Shown: positions 47,749 to 57,846 of the stretch, one piece after another
Numbering within the stretch: the stretch's first letter is position 1
Layout: every line of letters starts with the position of its first letter
Assembly (NCBI RefSeq): GCF_017303275.1
Contig: NZ_JAFKOJ010000005.1
Span: 310,001-374,000 of the forward strand
Source of the DNA: Bacillus sp. NTK034
GTDB taxonomy: Bacteria > Bacillota > Bacilli > Bacillales > Cytobacillaceae
DNA: 64,000 nt
Reading direction: 5' to 3'
Made by a program: the position numbers and the translations under genes
Notes under the pieces: generated by a model
Database searches by the model: none
What the model was told of the DNA's origin: nothing
What the model saw: the letters and a program-made list of their open reading frames with translations, nothing else

Positions 47749-48195
47749 TTATGCTTCTTTTACATGTACGTTTAATGTTGCCGTTACTTCAGTATGAAGC
47801 TTGACTGGAACCTTAGTGTACCCGAGCGTGCGGATCGCGTCTTCCATTTCGATTTTACGCTTGTCGATTTTAATGCTGTGCTTCTTTTGAAGCTCTTCTG
47901 CAATTTGCTTGCTGGTAATGGAGCCGAAAAGGCGGCCGCCTTCACCTGATTTCGCATTAAATTCAACTGTCAGCTTTTCAAGTGTTTCTTTCAGTTTTTT
48001 TGCATCAGCAAGCTCTTCAGCAGCAAGCTTTTCTTCTTTCTTCTTTTGAGCATTCAGGCTGCTGATACTCGATTGGTTTGCTTCGACAGCAAGCCCTTGC
48101 TTGATTAAAAAGTTATGTGCATAGCCATCTGCTACATTTTTCACTTCACCTTTTTTGCCTTTGCCTTTAACGTCTTTTAAAAAGATTACTTTCAT
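47749..48195 (-). CDS. rplI: 50S ribosomal protein L9
   Basis: 148 residues; start [20 protein letters not shown], long connecting helix ([20 protein letters not shown]) and the C-terminal 23S-binding domain ending [15 protein letters not shown]. Its ATG overlaps the end of gdpP by 4 nt. Confidence 0.98.
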   Translation of the reverse strand: MKVIFLKDVKGKGKKGEVKNVADGYAHNFLIKQGLAVEANQSSISSLNAQKKKEEKLAAEELADAKKLKETLEKLTVEFNAKSGEGGRLFGSITSKQIAEELQKKHSIKIDKRKIEMEDAIRTLGYTKVPVKLHTEVTATLNVHVKEA

Positions 48196-50165
48196 TCTTT
48201 TTTTCTCCCTTCAAAGTATTCATCTATAGCCTCTTTTAAACGGACCTCAACATCATCAAGTGTTGCATCGTGAAGCTGTGTGGCAGCGTTAGTTAAGTGT
48301 CCGCCGCCTTCAAGGTTTTCCATGATCACCTGGACATTGATATCCCCGAGGGAACGTGCGCTGACCCCTATCATGTTTTCAGAGCGGTTTGAAATGACAA
48401 ATGAAGCAACCACACCATCCATCGTCAGCAGGGTATCCGCTGTCTGGGCAATCAGCACCTGGTCAAATATTTGATCTGGCTGTCCCTTTGCAATCGCAAT
48501 ACCTTCTCTGTAGAATTGAACGGTTTCAATCAGCTTAGCCCGCTTGATGTAGGTATCTACATCCTCTTTTAAGAACTTTTGGACGAGCACGGTATCTGCA
48601 CCCTGTCCGCGCAGATAGGAAGCCGCATCAAACGTCCTGGACCCTGTCCGCAGTGAAAAACTCTTCGTATCTACAATAATCCCGGCAAGCAGGGCTGTTG
48701 CTTCCAGCATTTCGATTCGGCCGTTTTTCGGCTGATACTCCAGAAGCTCTGTTACCAGTTCTGCTGTGGAAGAGGCGTATGGCTCCATATAAACCAGAAG
48801 AGGATTATGGATGAATTCTTCAGCGCGGCGGTGATGGTCGATGACGACAACATGTTCAATTTTATGAAGCAGCTTTTCCTCAATCACCATGGATGGCTTG
48901 TGGGTGTCAACGACCACAAGCAGGGTATCGTCTGTTGCAATTTCCATCGCCTGTTCAGGAGTGATGAATTTAGAAAAGAGCTCTTCGTTCCTTTCAATTT
49001 CCTTCATCATTCTTCTGACGCCTGTATCCAGTTCATTGAAATTTACAACTACATAGCCTTCACGCTGATTCAGGCGCGCCACTTTCTGAATGCCGATCGC
49101 AGCTCCAATCGCATCCATATCCGGGCTTTTATGGCCCATGATAATCACTTTATCGCTTTCGGATATCAATTCCTTCAGTGCATGGGAAATCACACGTGCA
49201 CGGACCCGTGTTCTTTTTTCAACAGGATTGGTTTTTCCCCCGAAGAATTTAACCTTTCCGTTCGTCTGTTTGATGGCCACCTGGTCTCCGCCGCGGCCTA
49301 ATGCCAGATCTAAGCTGGACTGAGCCAGTGAACCGAGCTCAGGAAGAGAAGAAACCCCTGTTCCGACGCCCACGCTTAATGTTAATGGAACGTTTTGCTT
49401 TGAGGTGGTTTCCCGGACATCATCGAGAATCGTGAACTTGCCTTTTTCCAGAAGCTGCAGTATATGTTCATTAAATACAGCGATAAACCGCTCAGAGGAT
49501 ACCCGCTTCAAGAATACCCCATTGTCCTGTGCCCATTTATTCAATATCTGGGTCACCAGGCTATTGAGGCTGCTTTTTGTCTGGTCATCCATCCCCTGAG
49601 TCAGTTCATCATAATTATCAAGGAAAATAATAGCGATAACCGTCCGTTCTTCCTGATACATTTTTTCAATTTCTGTCTGTTCCGTGACATCAAAAAAGTA
49701 TAATAGGCGCTCTTCCGGTTTATGAATCACCCGGAATTTGCGGTCGTGAAGGGTAATGATTTCAGTTTCCACTTCCTGTTTGATCAGTGGAACAAGCGAA
49801 TCCGCGACATCATAAAGCGATCTTCCGACTAGCGTATCTTCATCGAAGCAGGATGCTAAAAAGGGATTGGTCCATTCAATGTAATAATCATCATTAATGA
49901 GCATGATCCCGATCGGCATTTCCATCAGAGCTTCTTCGCCGACCTTTTTCACCCTGTAGGAAAGGGTCGAGATATATTCTTCCGTCTCCTTTCGATGCTT
50001 CTGAATCAGCTGAAAAAGATAGTAGAAAGGAAGGACGGCCAGAAGCAGCCCAATAAGAGCAAATAGCCAATTGTAGTACGCCAATATACCAAGAAGCACC
50101 ACTGTTATGCCCATCAATCCAAAAATCGGATAGCGTATGGACCGCTTTTCTAAATACGAAGGCAT
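48192..50165 (-). CDS. gdpP: GdpP, c-di-AMP phosphodiesterase
   Basis: Two membrane helices (residues 12-53), a degenerate PAS domain (about 84-170), a degenerate GGDEF domain (about 175-300, SSERFIAVF in place of GGDEF) and a DHH/DHHA1 module with [20 protein letters not shown] and [10 protein letters not shown]. It hydrolyses cyclic di-AMP to pApA and so tunes osmotic and wall homeostasis. 657 aa. Middle gene of yybS-gdpP-rplI. Confidence 0.97.
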   Translation of the reverse strand: MPSYLEKRSIRYPIFGLMGITVVLLGILAYYNWLFALIGLLLAVLPFYYLFQLIQKHRKETEEYISTLSYRVKKVGEEALMEMPIGIMLINDDYYIEWTNPFLASCFDEDTLVGRSLYDVADSLVPLIKQEVETEIITLHDRKFRVIHKPEERLLYFFDVTEQTEIEKMYQEERTVIAIIFLDNYDELTQGMDDQTKSSLNSLVTQILNKWAQDNGVFLKRVSSERFIAVFNEHILQLLEKGKFTILDDVRETTSKQNVPLTLSVGVGTGVSSLPELGSLAQSSLDLALGRGGDQVAIKQTNGKVKFFGGKTNPVEKRTRVRARVISHALKELISESDKVIIMGHKSPDMDAIGAAIGIQKVARLNQREGYVVVNFNELDTGVRRMMKEIERNEELFSKFITPEQAMEIATDDTLLVVVDTHKPSMVIEEKLLHKIEHVVVIDHHRRAEEFIHNPLLVYMEPYASSTAELVTELLEYQPKNGRIEMLEATALLAGIIVDTKSFSLRTGSRTFDAASYLRGQGADTVLVQKFLKEDVDTYIKRAKLIETVQFYREGIAIAKGQPDQIFDQVLIAQTADTLLTMDGVVASFVISNRSENMIGVSARSLGDINVQVIMENLEGGGHLTNAATQLHDATLDDVEVRLKEAIDEYFEGRKKE

Positions 50166-50196
50166 GTTTTCAGCTCCTAAACAGTAGTGTTGTTTA

Positions 50197-51132
50197 TCAC
50201 TTTTTTCCTAATCTTTGCCTTAAATCGAATCCTAAGTCAATTATACCTAATATCCTCACAATATAAAGGAGAAATGGCATAAGAAATGTAAATACGGCTG
50301 CAAGGACCGGCACAGCTTTCGGCCACCCCTTTAAATGACTGAAAAAGAAAATCAGGGACAGTCCTTGAATGACCATGAAAATCTGCAGAATGAAAGCAAT
50401 ATTTACAAGCGCCATAAACCAGTAGCTGCCTTCTGACGGATTAAAAAGAAAAGAAGCTATAATGGTAATGAGATAGTACCATAATATGCTTTTCGGCAGG
50501 CTCATTTCCCTGAATGGCTTCCAGCCTTCAACTTTAATACCGAATCTTTTGACAATCGGAAAGGAGACAAGCTGGATGACAAAAACGGAAATGACCGATG
50601 TCATGACAAATAAACTTGGCGTCAGCGTCTCAATCATTTTCAGGCCTTCAGTAAATTGCTCGACTGCTTTATCCGCATTCTGGCCAAAGCCTTCAAGCAC
50701 TCCTTCTGAAATTTGGATGGACTCCTCCATCATATTGATGCCTTCTTGAATAATATTCACATTAAAAAGAGCAACTGCCGCCGCATACAGGATTAGCAGC
50801 GCTGCAAGGAATACCAGGGTGCCCGCAATAAAGGAAGACAGCCGTCCTTTGTTTTCACTTATAAAAATGCCGATTACTGTCCCGGTCAGTCCAAATGTCA
50901 GCACAAGCGGCAGCGCCATAAACGAACCGATAATCAGAGAAAGCAGGATGCCTCCAGTCAGAAATACGATCGCATACATCCGGTTATTTTTTGCCGCAAA
51001 CATAATAAACGGAAGAGCCAGGAAGAAAACCGAAACGGTACCGAGAAACGGCACGTAGAGCGAAATCAGAAGAAGCACGGCAAAAACAGCCAGAAGCACT
51101 GCACCCTCTGTTAATTTATGTACATTATTCAT
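50197..51132 (-). CDS. yybS: DUF2232 membrane protein YybS
   Basis: About eight membrane helices; start MNNVHKLTEGAVLLAVFAVL and a conserved segment LPKSILWYYLITIIASFLFN near 235. I start at the ATG at 51132 behind GAGGGG; the ORF opens at 51210 but those 26 residues are unsupported. 311 aa. Function unknown; first gene of the operon with gdpP. Confidence 0.92.
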   Translation of the reverse strand: MNNVHKLTEGAVLLAVFAVLLLISLYVPFLGTVSVFFLALPFIMFAAKNNRMYAIVFLTGGILLSLIIGSFMALPLVLTFGLTGTVIGIFISENKGRLSSFIAGTLVFLAALLILYAAAVALFNVNIIQEGINMMEESIQISEGVLEGFGQNADKAVEQFTEGLKMIETLTPSLFVMTSVISVFVIQLVSFPIVKRFGIKVEGWKPFREMSLPKSILWYYLITIIASFLFNPSEGSYWFMALVNIAFILQIFMVIQGLSLIFFFSHLKGWPKAVPVLAAVFTFLMPFLLYIVRILGIIDLGFDLRQRLGKK

Positions 51133-51332
51133 TGATACACCCCTCAAACTGTGTATCCAAAAAGGGGGAAAGCATTTTCCCTGCTTTTTGAACCAATCCA
51201 AATAAGACAACTCATAAGGTCTATTGTAGCTAGTATTAAATGCAGGTTCAACCTTCGCGATTTTGGAAGAGGGAATGCCGGCTTTTTCATCAAGCTTTTA
51301 ACACAATCCCGTATTAAAGAAGAAGGCATAAT

Positions 51333-51362
51333 AAAAAAGACGCCGGATACCAGCGTCTTTTC
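51333..51362 (-). terminator. Intrinsic terminator of the rpsF-ssb-rpsR operon
   Basis: Minus-strand AAAAGACGC and GCGTCTTTT arms followed by TTATT, 8 bp after the rpsR stop. Confidence 0.9.
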
Positions 51363-51369
51363 ATATTAA

Positions 51370-51615
<246 letters not shown>

Positions 51616-51666
51616 TTACCTCCTTTAGCTTTATGATTATATATTTCCGTTCATAATCAGGCACTA

Positions 51667-52176
51667 TTAGAATGGCAGGTCGTCATCGGAAATGTCGATT
51701 TGGCCGTCATTTGCGAATGGGTCCTGATCCACGCGAGTATAGCCGCCCTGATTACGATTATCCTGGCGTTGATTCTGATTGCTGTTATTTCCAAATGGGA
51801 AATCCTGATCTCTTGGACCGCCGTAGTTCGGGTTGCCGCCCTGGCCGCCAGAATTATTCTTCGGCTCAAGGAATTGCACACTCTCAGCCTGGACTTCTGT
51901 CACGTAAACACGCTTTCCATCCTGGCCTTCATAGCTGCGGGACTGAATCCGGCCATCTACACCTGCAAGACTTCCTTTTTTAAGGAAGTTCGCTACGTTT
52001 TCAGCTGGCTTTCTCCATACCACACAGTTGATAAAGTCTGCCTCCCGCTCACCTTGCTGATTCGTAAAAGTACGATTCACGGCAAGAGTGAATGAAGCGA
52101 CAGGAACTCCGTTCGGGGTATACCGCAAATCAGGATCCTTTGTCAAACGTCCGACAAGAACAACACGGTTCATCAT
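51667..52176 (-). CDS. ssb: Single-stranded DNA-binding protein
   Basis: OB-fold of about 105 residues ([20 protein letters not shown]) followed by a disordered Gly/Asn/Gln-rich linker (about 108-160) and the acidic tip DISDDDLPF that binds partner proteins. I start at 52176, 9 nt after GAGGAG. 169 aa. Essential in replication and, by homology, the SsbA of Bacillus. Confidence 0.97.
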   Translation of the reverse strand: MMNRVVLVGRLTKDPDLRYTPNGVPVASFTLAVNRTFTNQQGEREADFINCVVWRKPAENVANFLKKGSLAGVDGRIQSRSYEGQDGKRVYVTEVQAESVQFLEPKNNSGGQGGNPNYGGPRDQDFPFGNNSNQNQRQDNRNQGGYTRVDQDPFANDGQIDISDDDLPF

Positions 52177-52213
52177 CAGAATCAACTCCTCTCGGTAAAA
52201 ATGGCTTTATCTA

Positions 52214-52501
52214 TTATTTTTCGTCTTTAACAACGATGTAACGGATGATGTCTTCGCTGATTTTAGCTAAACGAGTGAACTCGTCAACTGCTTTTGCTTC
52301 AGCATTAACGTTCATTAGCTGGTAGTAGCCGTCGCGGAAATCATTGATTTCGTATGCAAGGCGACGCTTACCCCAATCCTTTGATTCAGAAACCTCCGCA
52401 CCATTGTCAGTTAAGATTGTGTTGAAACGCTCAACTAGGGCTTTTTTAGCCTCATCTTCAATGTTTGGGCGGATGATGTACATAACTTCGTACTTTCTCA
52501 T
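52214..52501 (-). CDS. rpsF: 30S ribosomal protein S6
   Basis: 95 residues from the ATG at 52501 behind [30 protein letters not shown] and the end [12 protein letters not shown]. An upstream in-frame codon at 52567 runs through the leader and is not the start. First gene of the operon, under a promoter at 52576 and a probable S6:S18 leader. Confidence 0.97.
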   Translation of the reverse strand: MRKYEVMYIIRPNIEDEAKKALVERFNTILTDNGAEVSESKDWGKRRLAYEINDFRDGYYQLMNVNAEAKAVDEFTRLAKISEDIIRYIVVKDEK

Positions 52502-52517
52502 CACTTTCACCTCCTTT

Positions 52518-52560
52518 TGGTCTAACGGCCCTTCAAAAGGGCAAGGAGCAATATATTCAT
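52518..52560 (-). promoter_or_regulatory. Candidate S6:S18-binding leader of rpsF
   Basis: The leader has a GCCCTT/AAGGGC hairpin (plus coordinates 52528-52542) adjacent to a CCG trinucleotide, the main features of the S6:S18 autoregulatory motif in Firmicutes. It lies 15 nt before the ribosome site. Confidence 0.55.
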
Positions 52561-52575
52561 TACTCACAAGTTGAA

Positions 52576-52604
52576 ATTATAGCACATTAATTATGCAAAA
52601 GCAA
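52576..52604 (-). promoter_or_regulatory. rpsF promoter
   Basis: TTGCTT (52604-52599) and TATAAT (52581-52576) on the minus strand with 17-bp spacing. Confidence 0.7.
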
Positions 52605-52710
52605 TAACACTGGAGTTAATTGCTAGATGGAAGTTTATTTGAGAGAGGATTTCTTTTCGAACTTTAATTTTGAAAATCGATTTCGCTGCAGCAGAGATGA
52701 CCGACTGCTT

Positions 52711-52822
52711 TATCGGTCACTTTCACCTGTTTATCGGTCAGATTTCATGTTTATCGGACACTTTCCGCATGATATCGGTCAAATCCCCTGGGTTATCGGT
52801 CACTTTTTCCATATATCGGTCA
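52711..52822. repeat. About 21-bp periodic array with TATCGGTCA cores, six units
   Basis: TATCGG starts at 52711, 52732, 52752, 52773, 52794 and 52814 (steps 21, 20, 21, 21, 20). The nine-base core TATCGGTCA is exact in five units (one TATCGGACA), while the 12 bases between are unrelated in sequence. It sits between the ychF terminator and the rpsF promoter. Confidence 0.92.
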
Positions 52823-52856
52823 CTTCGCTTGAAATCAACATCATACTGTGGGCATA

Positions 52857-52887
52857 GAAAAATAAGAACCCCTAATATAGAGGTTCT
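52857..52887 (-). terminator. Intrinsic terminator after ychF
   Basis: Minus-strand GAACCTC and GGGGTTC arms with a short loop, then TTATTTTT. Confidence 0.82.
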
Positions 52888-52894
52888 CAGCAAA

Positions 52895-53995
52895 TTAAAC
52901 GTTAAAGCGGAAGTGCATGACATCTCCGTCTTTAACAATATATTCTTTTCCTTCGAGGCGGACTTTTCCTGCTTCTTTGGCAGCTGTCATGTTGCCTGCA
53001 GCAACAAGGTCGTCATAGGAAACCGTTTCTGCACGGATGAAGCCTTTTTCAAAGTCTGAGTGAATAACTCCCGCACACTGTGGAGCCTTCATGCCTTTGC
53101 GGAATGTCCAGGCGCGGACTTCCTGTACGCCGGCAGTGAAGTATGTTGCCAATCCAAGCAGGTTGTAGGCTGCTCTAATCAGCTGATCAAGACCGGATTC
53201 TTCGATGCCAAGCTCCTGAAGAAACATTTCTTTTTCTTCCCCATCAAGCTCAGCAATTTCAGATTCAATTTTTGCACAGATTACAATGACTTCCGCATTA
53301 TCCTTTGCAGCAAATTCTTTAACCTGCTGTACATATTCGTTTGATGAAGGATCTGCTACATCATCTTCGCTTACGTTCGCAACGTAAAGAACAGGTTTAA
53401 TTGTCAGCAGATGTAGACCTTTTACAAGCTTCATCTGTTCCTCAGTAAACTCAACCGTACGCGCCGGTTTGTCTGCTTCAAACGCTTCTTTTAATTTTTC
53501 CAGAATTTCCAGCTCAAACACAGAATCTTTATCTTTCTGCTTTGCCAGCTTGCTCACGCGGCCAATTCGCTTTTCAACTGATTCAAGATCAGCCAAAATC
53601 AATTCCAAATTGATGACTTCTATATCATCGATTGGATCCACTTTCCCTGCAACGTGTGTAATATTGTCATCCGCAAAACAGCGGACAACCTGGCAGATAG
53701 CATCTACTTCACGAATATAGGACAGGAATTTATTCCCAAGACCTTCCCCTTTGCTCGCACCCTTTACGATGCCGGCAATATCCGTAAATTCGAAAGCCGT
53801 TGGCACAGTCTTTTTCGGCTGAACCAATTCAGTTAATTTATTCAGACGGTGGTCAGGCACTTCAACAATTCCCACATTCGGATCAATTGTACAGAACGGA
53901 TAGTTCGCAGACTCCGCTCCTGCCTGGGTAATTGCATTAAACAACGTAGACTTTCCGACATTCGGCAAACCTACAATACCAGCTGTTAAAGCCAT
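52895..53995 (-). CDS. ychF: Ribosome-binding ATPase YchF
   Basis: Obg-related P-loop NTPase that prefers ATP. Walker A GLPNVGKST near residue 9, switch FTDIAGIVKGASKGEGLGNK, a coiled-coil insert (around 125-200) and a TGS domain at the end (RAWTFRKGMKAPQCAGVIHS, KEYIVKDGDVMHFRFNV). I start at 53995 with ALTAGIVG after GAGGAG. 366 aa, standard. Confidence 0.98.
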   Translation of the reverse strand: MALTAGIVGLPNVGKSTLFNAITQAGAESANYPFCTIDPNVGIVEVPDHRLNKLTELVQPKKTVPTAFEFTDIAGIVKGASKGEGLGNKFLSYIREVDAICQVVRCFADDNITHVAGKVDPIDDIEVINLELILADLESVEKRIGRVSKLAKQKDKDSVFELEILEKLKEAFEADKPARTVEFTEEQMKLVKGLHLLTIKPVLYVANVSEDDVADPSSNEYVQQVKEFAAKDNAEVIVICAKIESEIAELDGEEKEMFLQELGIEESGLDQLIRAAYNLLGLATYFTAGVQEVRAWTFRKGMKAPQCAGVIHSDFEKGFIRAETVSYDDLVAAGNMTAAKEAGKVRLEGKEYIVKDGDVMHFRFNV

Positions 53996-54094
53996 CCAAG
54001 TCACTCCTCAACATTATTTCATCTATTAAAAATACGATTGTTTCTCATTTAAACAAGCCTCTAACAATTATAGATAGTTGCCGGAGAAATGTAA

Positions 54095-54151
54095 AGAAAA
54101 GGTGACAGGCACCCATACCACTTTGCCTGACTGGTATAGGTGCCTGTCACC
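54095..54151 (-). terminator. Long-stem terminator after the molybdopterin oxidoreductase
   Basis: Arms GGTGACAGGCACC and GGTGCCTGTCACC extended by ATACCA/TGGTAT (20 of 21 pairs; loop 10 nt), then TTTTCTTT on the minus strand. Confidence 0.8.
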
Positions 54152-54155
54152 GCTA

Positions 54156-56168
54156 TTAAACCTTCGCTATATTCACAAGGCAGTCATACAATGTGCTTCC
54201 AAGGCCATTGTCCGATTCGAGGCTGGAAGTAAGATTATTAACGGAACCGCCGAATTTTGCCCAGATGCCTTCATCAATATTGATGGTATCCGGATGGGCT
54301 TTTTTCATAATATGGACAAAGCCTTTCATTTCCCCGCGGTCATTCCACACTTTGACATAATCGTTTTCCTGCAGGCCAAGCTTATCAGCAATATTGTCGG
54401 CAATTTCCACCTTTGCCTTTGGCTCTGGCTTCAAAAGGTGATAATGCTGCGAATGATTGGAGCGAAGCGGATGAATCGTCAGCAATGTAAAAGGAAACTG
54501 CTTGGCACGCTCTTTGTCCGTCCATTTTGTTTCCCGGGGAAGAGCGAGTGTCAGCCTGCTTTCGGAACCCTTTCGGAACGCCGCAGCAGAGGTGAATTCA
54601 TACTTGCCGCTTGGCGTTTTGAACTGCCGGTCTGCCCAGGGCACCGTATCAACCGGGAGCTCTTTATGGTGGGAATTCCTTAAGCTATCCAATGTGATCC
54701 CATTCTCTTTAAGCGAACCGAGGCCCATGCTGATAAACTCTTCTCGTGTAAAATCAAAATCGGCTCCGAATCCGAGACGCTTAGAAAGCTCAGTCCAAAC
54801 CCATAAATCAGTCTTTGCTTCACCTGGCGGTTCAACCAGTTTCGGACCATGATTGACAAAGTGATGGTACATGGAAGAGTAATAGACATCTTCCTGTTCA
54901 AAGACTGTGGCAACCGGAAGCACAAAATCAGCCATTTTGGCGGTATCTGTCATAAACTGCTCTAACACAACGACAGTCTCAACAGATGCAAAAGCCTCGC
55001 GTACCCTAGATGAGTCAGGTACCTGAGTTAAAGGGTTTCCACACGTGACGAAGATCATGTTAATCTCAGGGTCTTTTGCTGTTAAAATCCCCTCTGCCTG
55101 ACGCATCATCGTAAATTGCCTGAAAGCCGTTTTCCGTTCAGGGAGGGTGAGGGCTGCCCCATCAAAGCTTTGCCCAACCTGCCTGTTGGCATAGTTTGCG
55201 CCTCCGCCCGGAATGCCGATATTTCCGCTCACGGCAATTAAAGCATCCATCAGCCGGATCGTGTTCCCGCCGTTTTCATAGCGCTGCATGCCAAGTCCAA
55301 AGAAAGTGGAAACAGGGCGGTCCCCATACACCATCGCAAGCTCAGTCATCACCTCTTGAGGCACTTCCGTTTTCTCTGCCACTTCCTCGAGTGTCACACT
55401 GCTCAGCAGTTCATTCAGATCTTCAAAACCAATAGAATATTTATCTATGAAACTTCTATCTTCTAAGCCCAGACGGAGCATTTCCTTCATGATGCCGGCC
55501 GCAAGCCAGCCATCCATCCCCGGCTTAATGGAAAAATAGCGGTCCGCCATTTTGGCCGTCGCATTAAAAATCGGATCAATTACATACAGCTTGGCACCTT
55601 GTTTCTTTGCCTCCTGCAGCTTTTGATACAGGTGCATATTGGTGCGCGCGACATTTCTACCCCAGACAACAATATGTCTGCTGTTTAAAATATCTTCAGG
55701 CCCGTGGCTATACGCATCTCCGAAATCCCAGCTCTGGGCCTCAATGCCGGCTCCCCAGCAGATGGATCCCGTCAGCTCAGTCACTCCGCCATAGCAGTTA
55801 AAAAAGCGCTGATCCAGGTTCGTCAGCAAGCCTCCATTGGCATAGTCATGGCTGTGCAGGACCGAAGTGGTGCCAGCCGTTTCTTTTATCTCTTTCATTT
55901 TCAGGGAAATATCGTGCAAAGCCTGCTCCCATGAAATTTGCACAAATTCTCCATCCACTTTCTTCAGCGGATGAAGGAGGCGTTCCGGAGAATTGGTCCT
56001 GCTTTCAAGCATTCTGCCGCGGCCGCAAATTTTCCCCTTTGTTATTGGATGGTTCTGATCGCCATCTACCTTGGTCACCTTACCGTCTTCAACTGTTACA
56101 TGAAAGCCGCAGCTGTCCCAGCAGTTTAGGGGACAGGCTGACTTGAACGTTTGTGCCACGAACCTCAT
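54156..56168 (-). CDS. Molybdopterin-dependent oxidoreductase (YyaE-like)
   Basis: 670-residue member of the DMSO-reductase superfamily. N-terminal [4Fe-4S] cysteines are in SACPLNCWDSCGF and KGKICGRGR. The molybdopterin domain includes HSHDYANGGLLTNLDQRFFN and the C-terminal MopB-4 domain begins near 560 (FTLLTIHPLRSNHSQHYHLL). There is no twin-arginine signal, so it acts in the cytoplasm. The electron partner and substrate are unknown; formate-dehydrogenase-like and thiosulfate-reductase-like relatives exist. Position matches yyaE of B. subtilis. Confidence 0.93.
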   Translation of the reverse strand: MRFVAQTFKSACPLNCWDSCGFHVTVEDGKVTKVDGDQNHPITKGKICGRGRMLESRTNSPERLLHPLKKVDGEFVQISWEQALHDISLKMKEIKETAGTTSVLHSHDYANGGLLTNLDQRFFNCYGGVTELTGSICWGAGIEAQSWDFGDAYSHGPEDILNSRHIVVWGRNVARTNMHLYQKLQEAKKQGAKLYVIDPIFNATAKMADRYFSIKPGMDGWLAAGIMKEMLRLGLEDRSFIDKYSIGFEDLNELLSSVTLEEVAEKTEVPQEVMTELAMVYGDRPVSTFFGLGMQRYENGGNTIRLMDALIAVSGNIGIPGGGANYANRQVGQSFDGAALTLPERKTAFRQFTMMRQAEGILTAKDPEINMIFVTCGNPLTQVPDSSRVREAFASVETVVVLEQFMTDTAKMADFVLPVATVFEQEDVYYSSMYHHFVNHGPKLVEPPGEAKTDLWVWTELSKRLGFGADFDFTREEFISMGLGSLKENGITLDSLRNSHHKELPVDTVPWADRQFKTPSGKYEFTSAAAFRKGSESRLTLALPRETKWTDKERAKQFPFTLLTIHPLRSNHSQHYHLLKPEPKAKVEIADNIADKLGLQENDYVKVWNDRGEMKGFVHIMKKAHPDTINIDEGIWAKFGGSVNNLTSSLESDNGLGSTLYDCLVNIAKV

Positions 56169-56186
56169 CTCCCTGCAGTTTGTCTC

Positions 56187-56384
56187 TTATTCCTCATGCT
56201 TAACAAGAATTTTCTTCATTTTGCGGGCGAATTCCCTTCTTGGGATCATTACGCTGTGTCCGCAGCCTTCGCACTTAATGCGGATATCTGCTCCCATCCG
56301 GATGATTTTCCACTTGTTAACCCCGCATGGGTGTGGCTTTTTCATTTCCACCACATCATGTAAATCAAATTCTTTTTGCTCCAT
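56187..56384 (-). CDS. DUF951 protein (YyzM-like)
   Basis: 65 residues with the family start FDLHDVVEMKKPHPCGVNKW and two CxxC-like points (HPCG and CEGCGH) that look like a zinc knuckle. Probably nucleic-acid or membrane associated, function unknown. Two bases separate it from the MscS gene; it is part of the same transcript. Confidence 0.93.
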   Translation of the reverse strand: MEQKEFDLHDVVEMKKPHPCGVNKWKIIRMGADIRIKCEGCGHSVMIPRREFARKMKKILVKHEE

Positions 56385-56386
56385 GT

Positions 56387-57277
56387 TTATCCCTCCGCAT
56401 TCAGTTTTGGGTTATCCTGTTCATTCCGTGTGTACATTACAAGTCGCGGGAACGGAATTTCAATGCCATGCGCATCTAAACAAAGCTTAATTTCCTTCCG
56501 CAGCTGGCGCGCAATATAAAAGTGCCTCATTGGCAGTGTTTCTGAAACTACACGCAGCATCACATCAGCTGCCGCCATATTTTGGATGCCCAGAATTTCC
56601 GGCGGCTTAACCATATCCTCATATTTTTCCGGGAGCTTTTCGAATAATTCCTGAAGGACCTGTTCAACCTTTACAATATCGCCTTCATACGCAATGCTGA
56701 CATCCACAAAAGCCACACTATTATTTAATGAAAAATTGGTCACCTGCATAATGCTTCCGTTCGGAAGGATATGAACTTCACCTGTCCAGTTTTTTATCTT
56801 TGTCGTCCTCAATCCGATTTCTTCTACCGTTCCTTCAAATTGATCAATCCGGATATAATCCCCAACCGAAAACTGATCTTCAAAAATGATAAAAAATCCG
56901 GTGATAATGTCCTTTACAAGACTTTGTGCCCCAAACCCAACAGCCAATCCTACGATTCCGGCACCGGCCAAAAGAGCTTTTACATCAATTGTCAGCACCG
57001 ATAATATCATGATCGCCGCAACGAAAAACGCCACGTATGTGAGCATATTCTCCAGCAGCTTCAGAAGGGTGGCTTCCCTGCGCTCTGAGATTCGGAGCCT
57101 TGACGGCGTCCTAACTTTAAAAATATTACGGATGGCCAGCTTGCCGATCCTGATCAGAATGCTCGTCACGATCAGAATCGCTATAACTTTAAAGATGCCT
57201 TCCCCAATGGTTATCCACGTTTCTTCATTCGAAATCTTATCTATCATACCGTTTGTCATTTTTTCAATAGGACTCAT
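56387..57277 (-). CDS. Small-conductance mechanosensitive channel (MscS family)
   Basis: 296 residues: three membrane helices, the pore helix GAGIVGLAVGFGAQSLVKDI near 125 and the beta domain with QFSVGDYIRIDQFEGTVEEI then GLRTTKIKNWTGEVHILPNG. It opens under membrane tension to release solutes. Upstream lies the 287-bp copy C of the dispersed repeat. Confidence 0.95.
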   Translation of the reverse strand: MSPIEKMTNGMIDKISNEETWITIGEGIFKVIAILIVTSILIRIGKLAIRNIFKVRTPSRLRISERREATLLKLLENMLTYVAFFVAAIMILSVLTIDVKALLAGAGIVGLAVGFGAQSLVKDIITGFFIIFEDQFSVGDYIRIDQFEGTVEEIGLRTTKIKNWTGEVHILPNGSIMQVTNFSLNNSVAFVDVSIAYEGDIVKVEQVLQELFEKLPEKYEDMVKPPEILGIQNMAAADVMLRVVSETLPMRHFYIARQLRKEIKLCLDAHGIEIPFPRLVMYTRNEQDNPKLNAEG

Positions 57278-57309
57278 GGTTTCACCTGCTTTAAATTAGT
57301 GAAAATATA

Positions 57310-57596
57310 GAAAAGCGGAAAGCGCCCGCTAAATGAAGGCACGCAGACTAAAAACGCCACGTCCTCCCAAAAGCTGTCATTTTCGGTCGTGCGATGTTTA
57401 GGCTGACGAAGCCTTACTTGTCCTGTGGGCCTCAAGCATAAGGCGAGCCGGCTGAAAGGTTGTTCTTTAACCTTTTGGACGGATTGAAAGAAATGTTGAG
57501 GTGACTGCCCAGGAACGGCTTATGACCTCGAGTCCCCAGGAGCCGAAACTAGACAAGTTTAGACCCGAGAGCCGATGGCGCCTGGAGTTAGACAGT
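57310..57596 (+). repeat. Dispersed repeat, copy C (long form)
   Basis: Starts GAAAAGCGGAAAGCGCC and ends GGCGCCTGGAGTTAGACAGT like copies A and B, but is 287 bp long and contains an extra internal GGAGCCGAAACTAGACA end, as if two units were nested. It fills most of 57278-57846; the remainder carries the upstream region of yyaC, with a possible forespore-type sequence GTATA-N17-GTATACT near 57753. Confidence 0.75.
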
Positions 57597-57846
57597 AATC
57601 ACGTTCAAAATTTCAAGCCTTTAACTTGTATGAAATTATACTGCATCTTGCCCCTCAGTGCGAACCCCTCTGTAAAACAAAATTATTTTATCAATTTTTC
57701 TCATGGCTTAACAGTTAAAAACCCGATTGTTTAACGATTAAATAATACAGGTATGTATAGATTACACAAAAATTCCGTATACTGTTAAAAACGTATAAAT
57801 ACTTGTTTTTCGGGCATGGCAAGGAATAAAGAGGGAGTGGACCTAT

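Noticed and set aside
54526..54539. Possible Noc-binding site (GTTTCCCGGGGAAG)
   Set aside because: Only the centre matches ATTTCCCGGGAAAT; the flanks have several mismatches.
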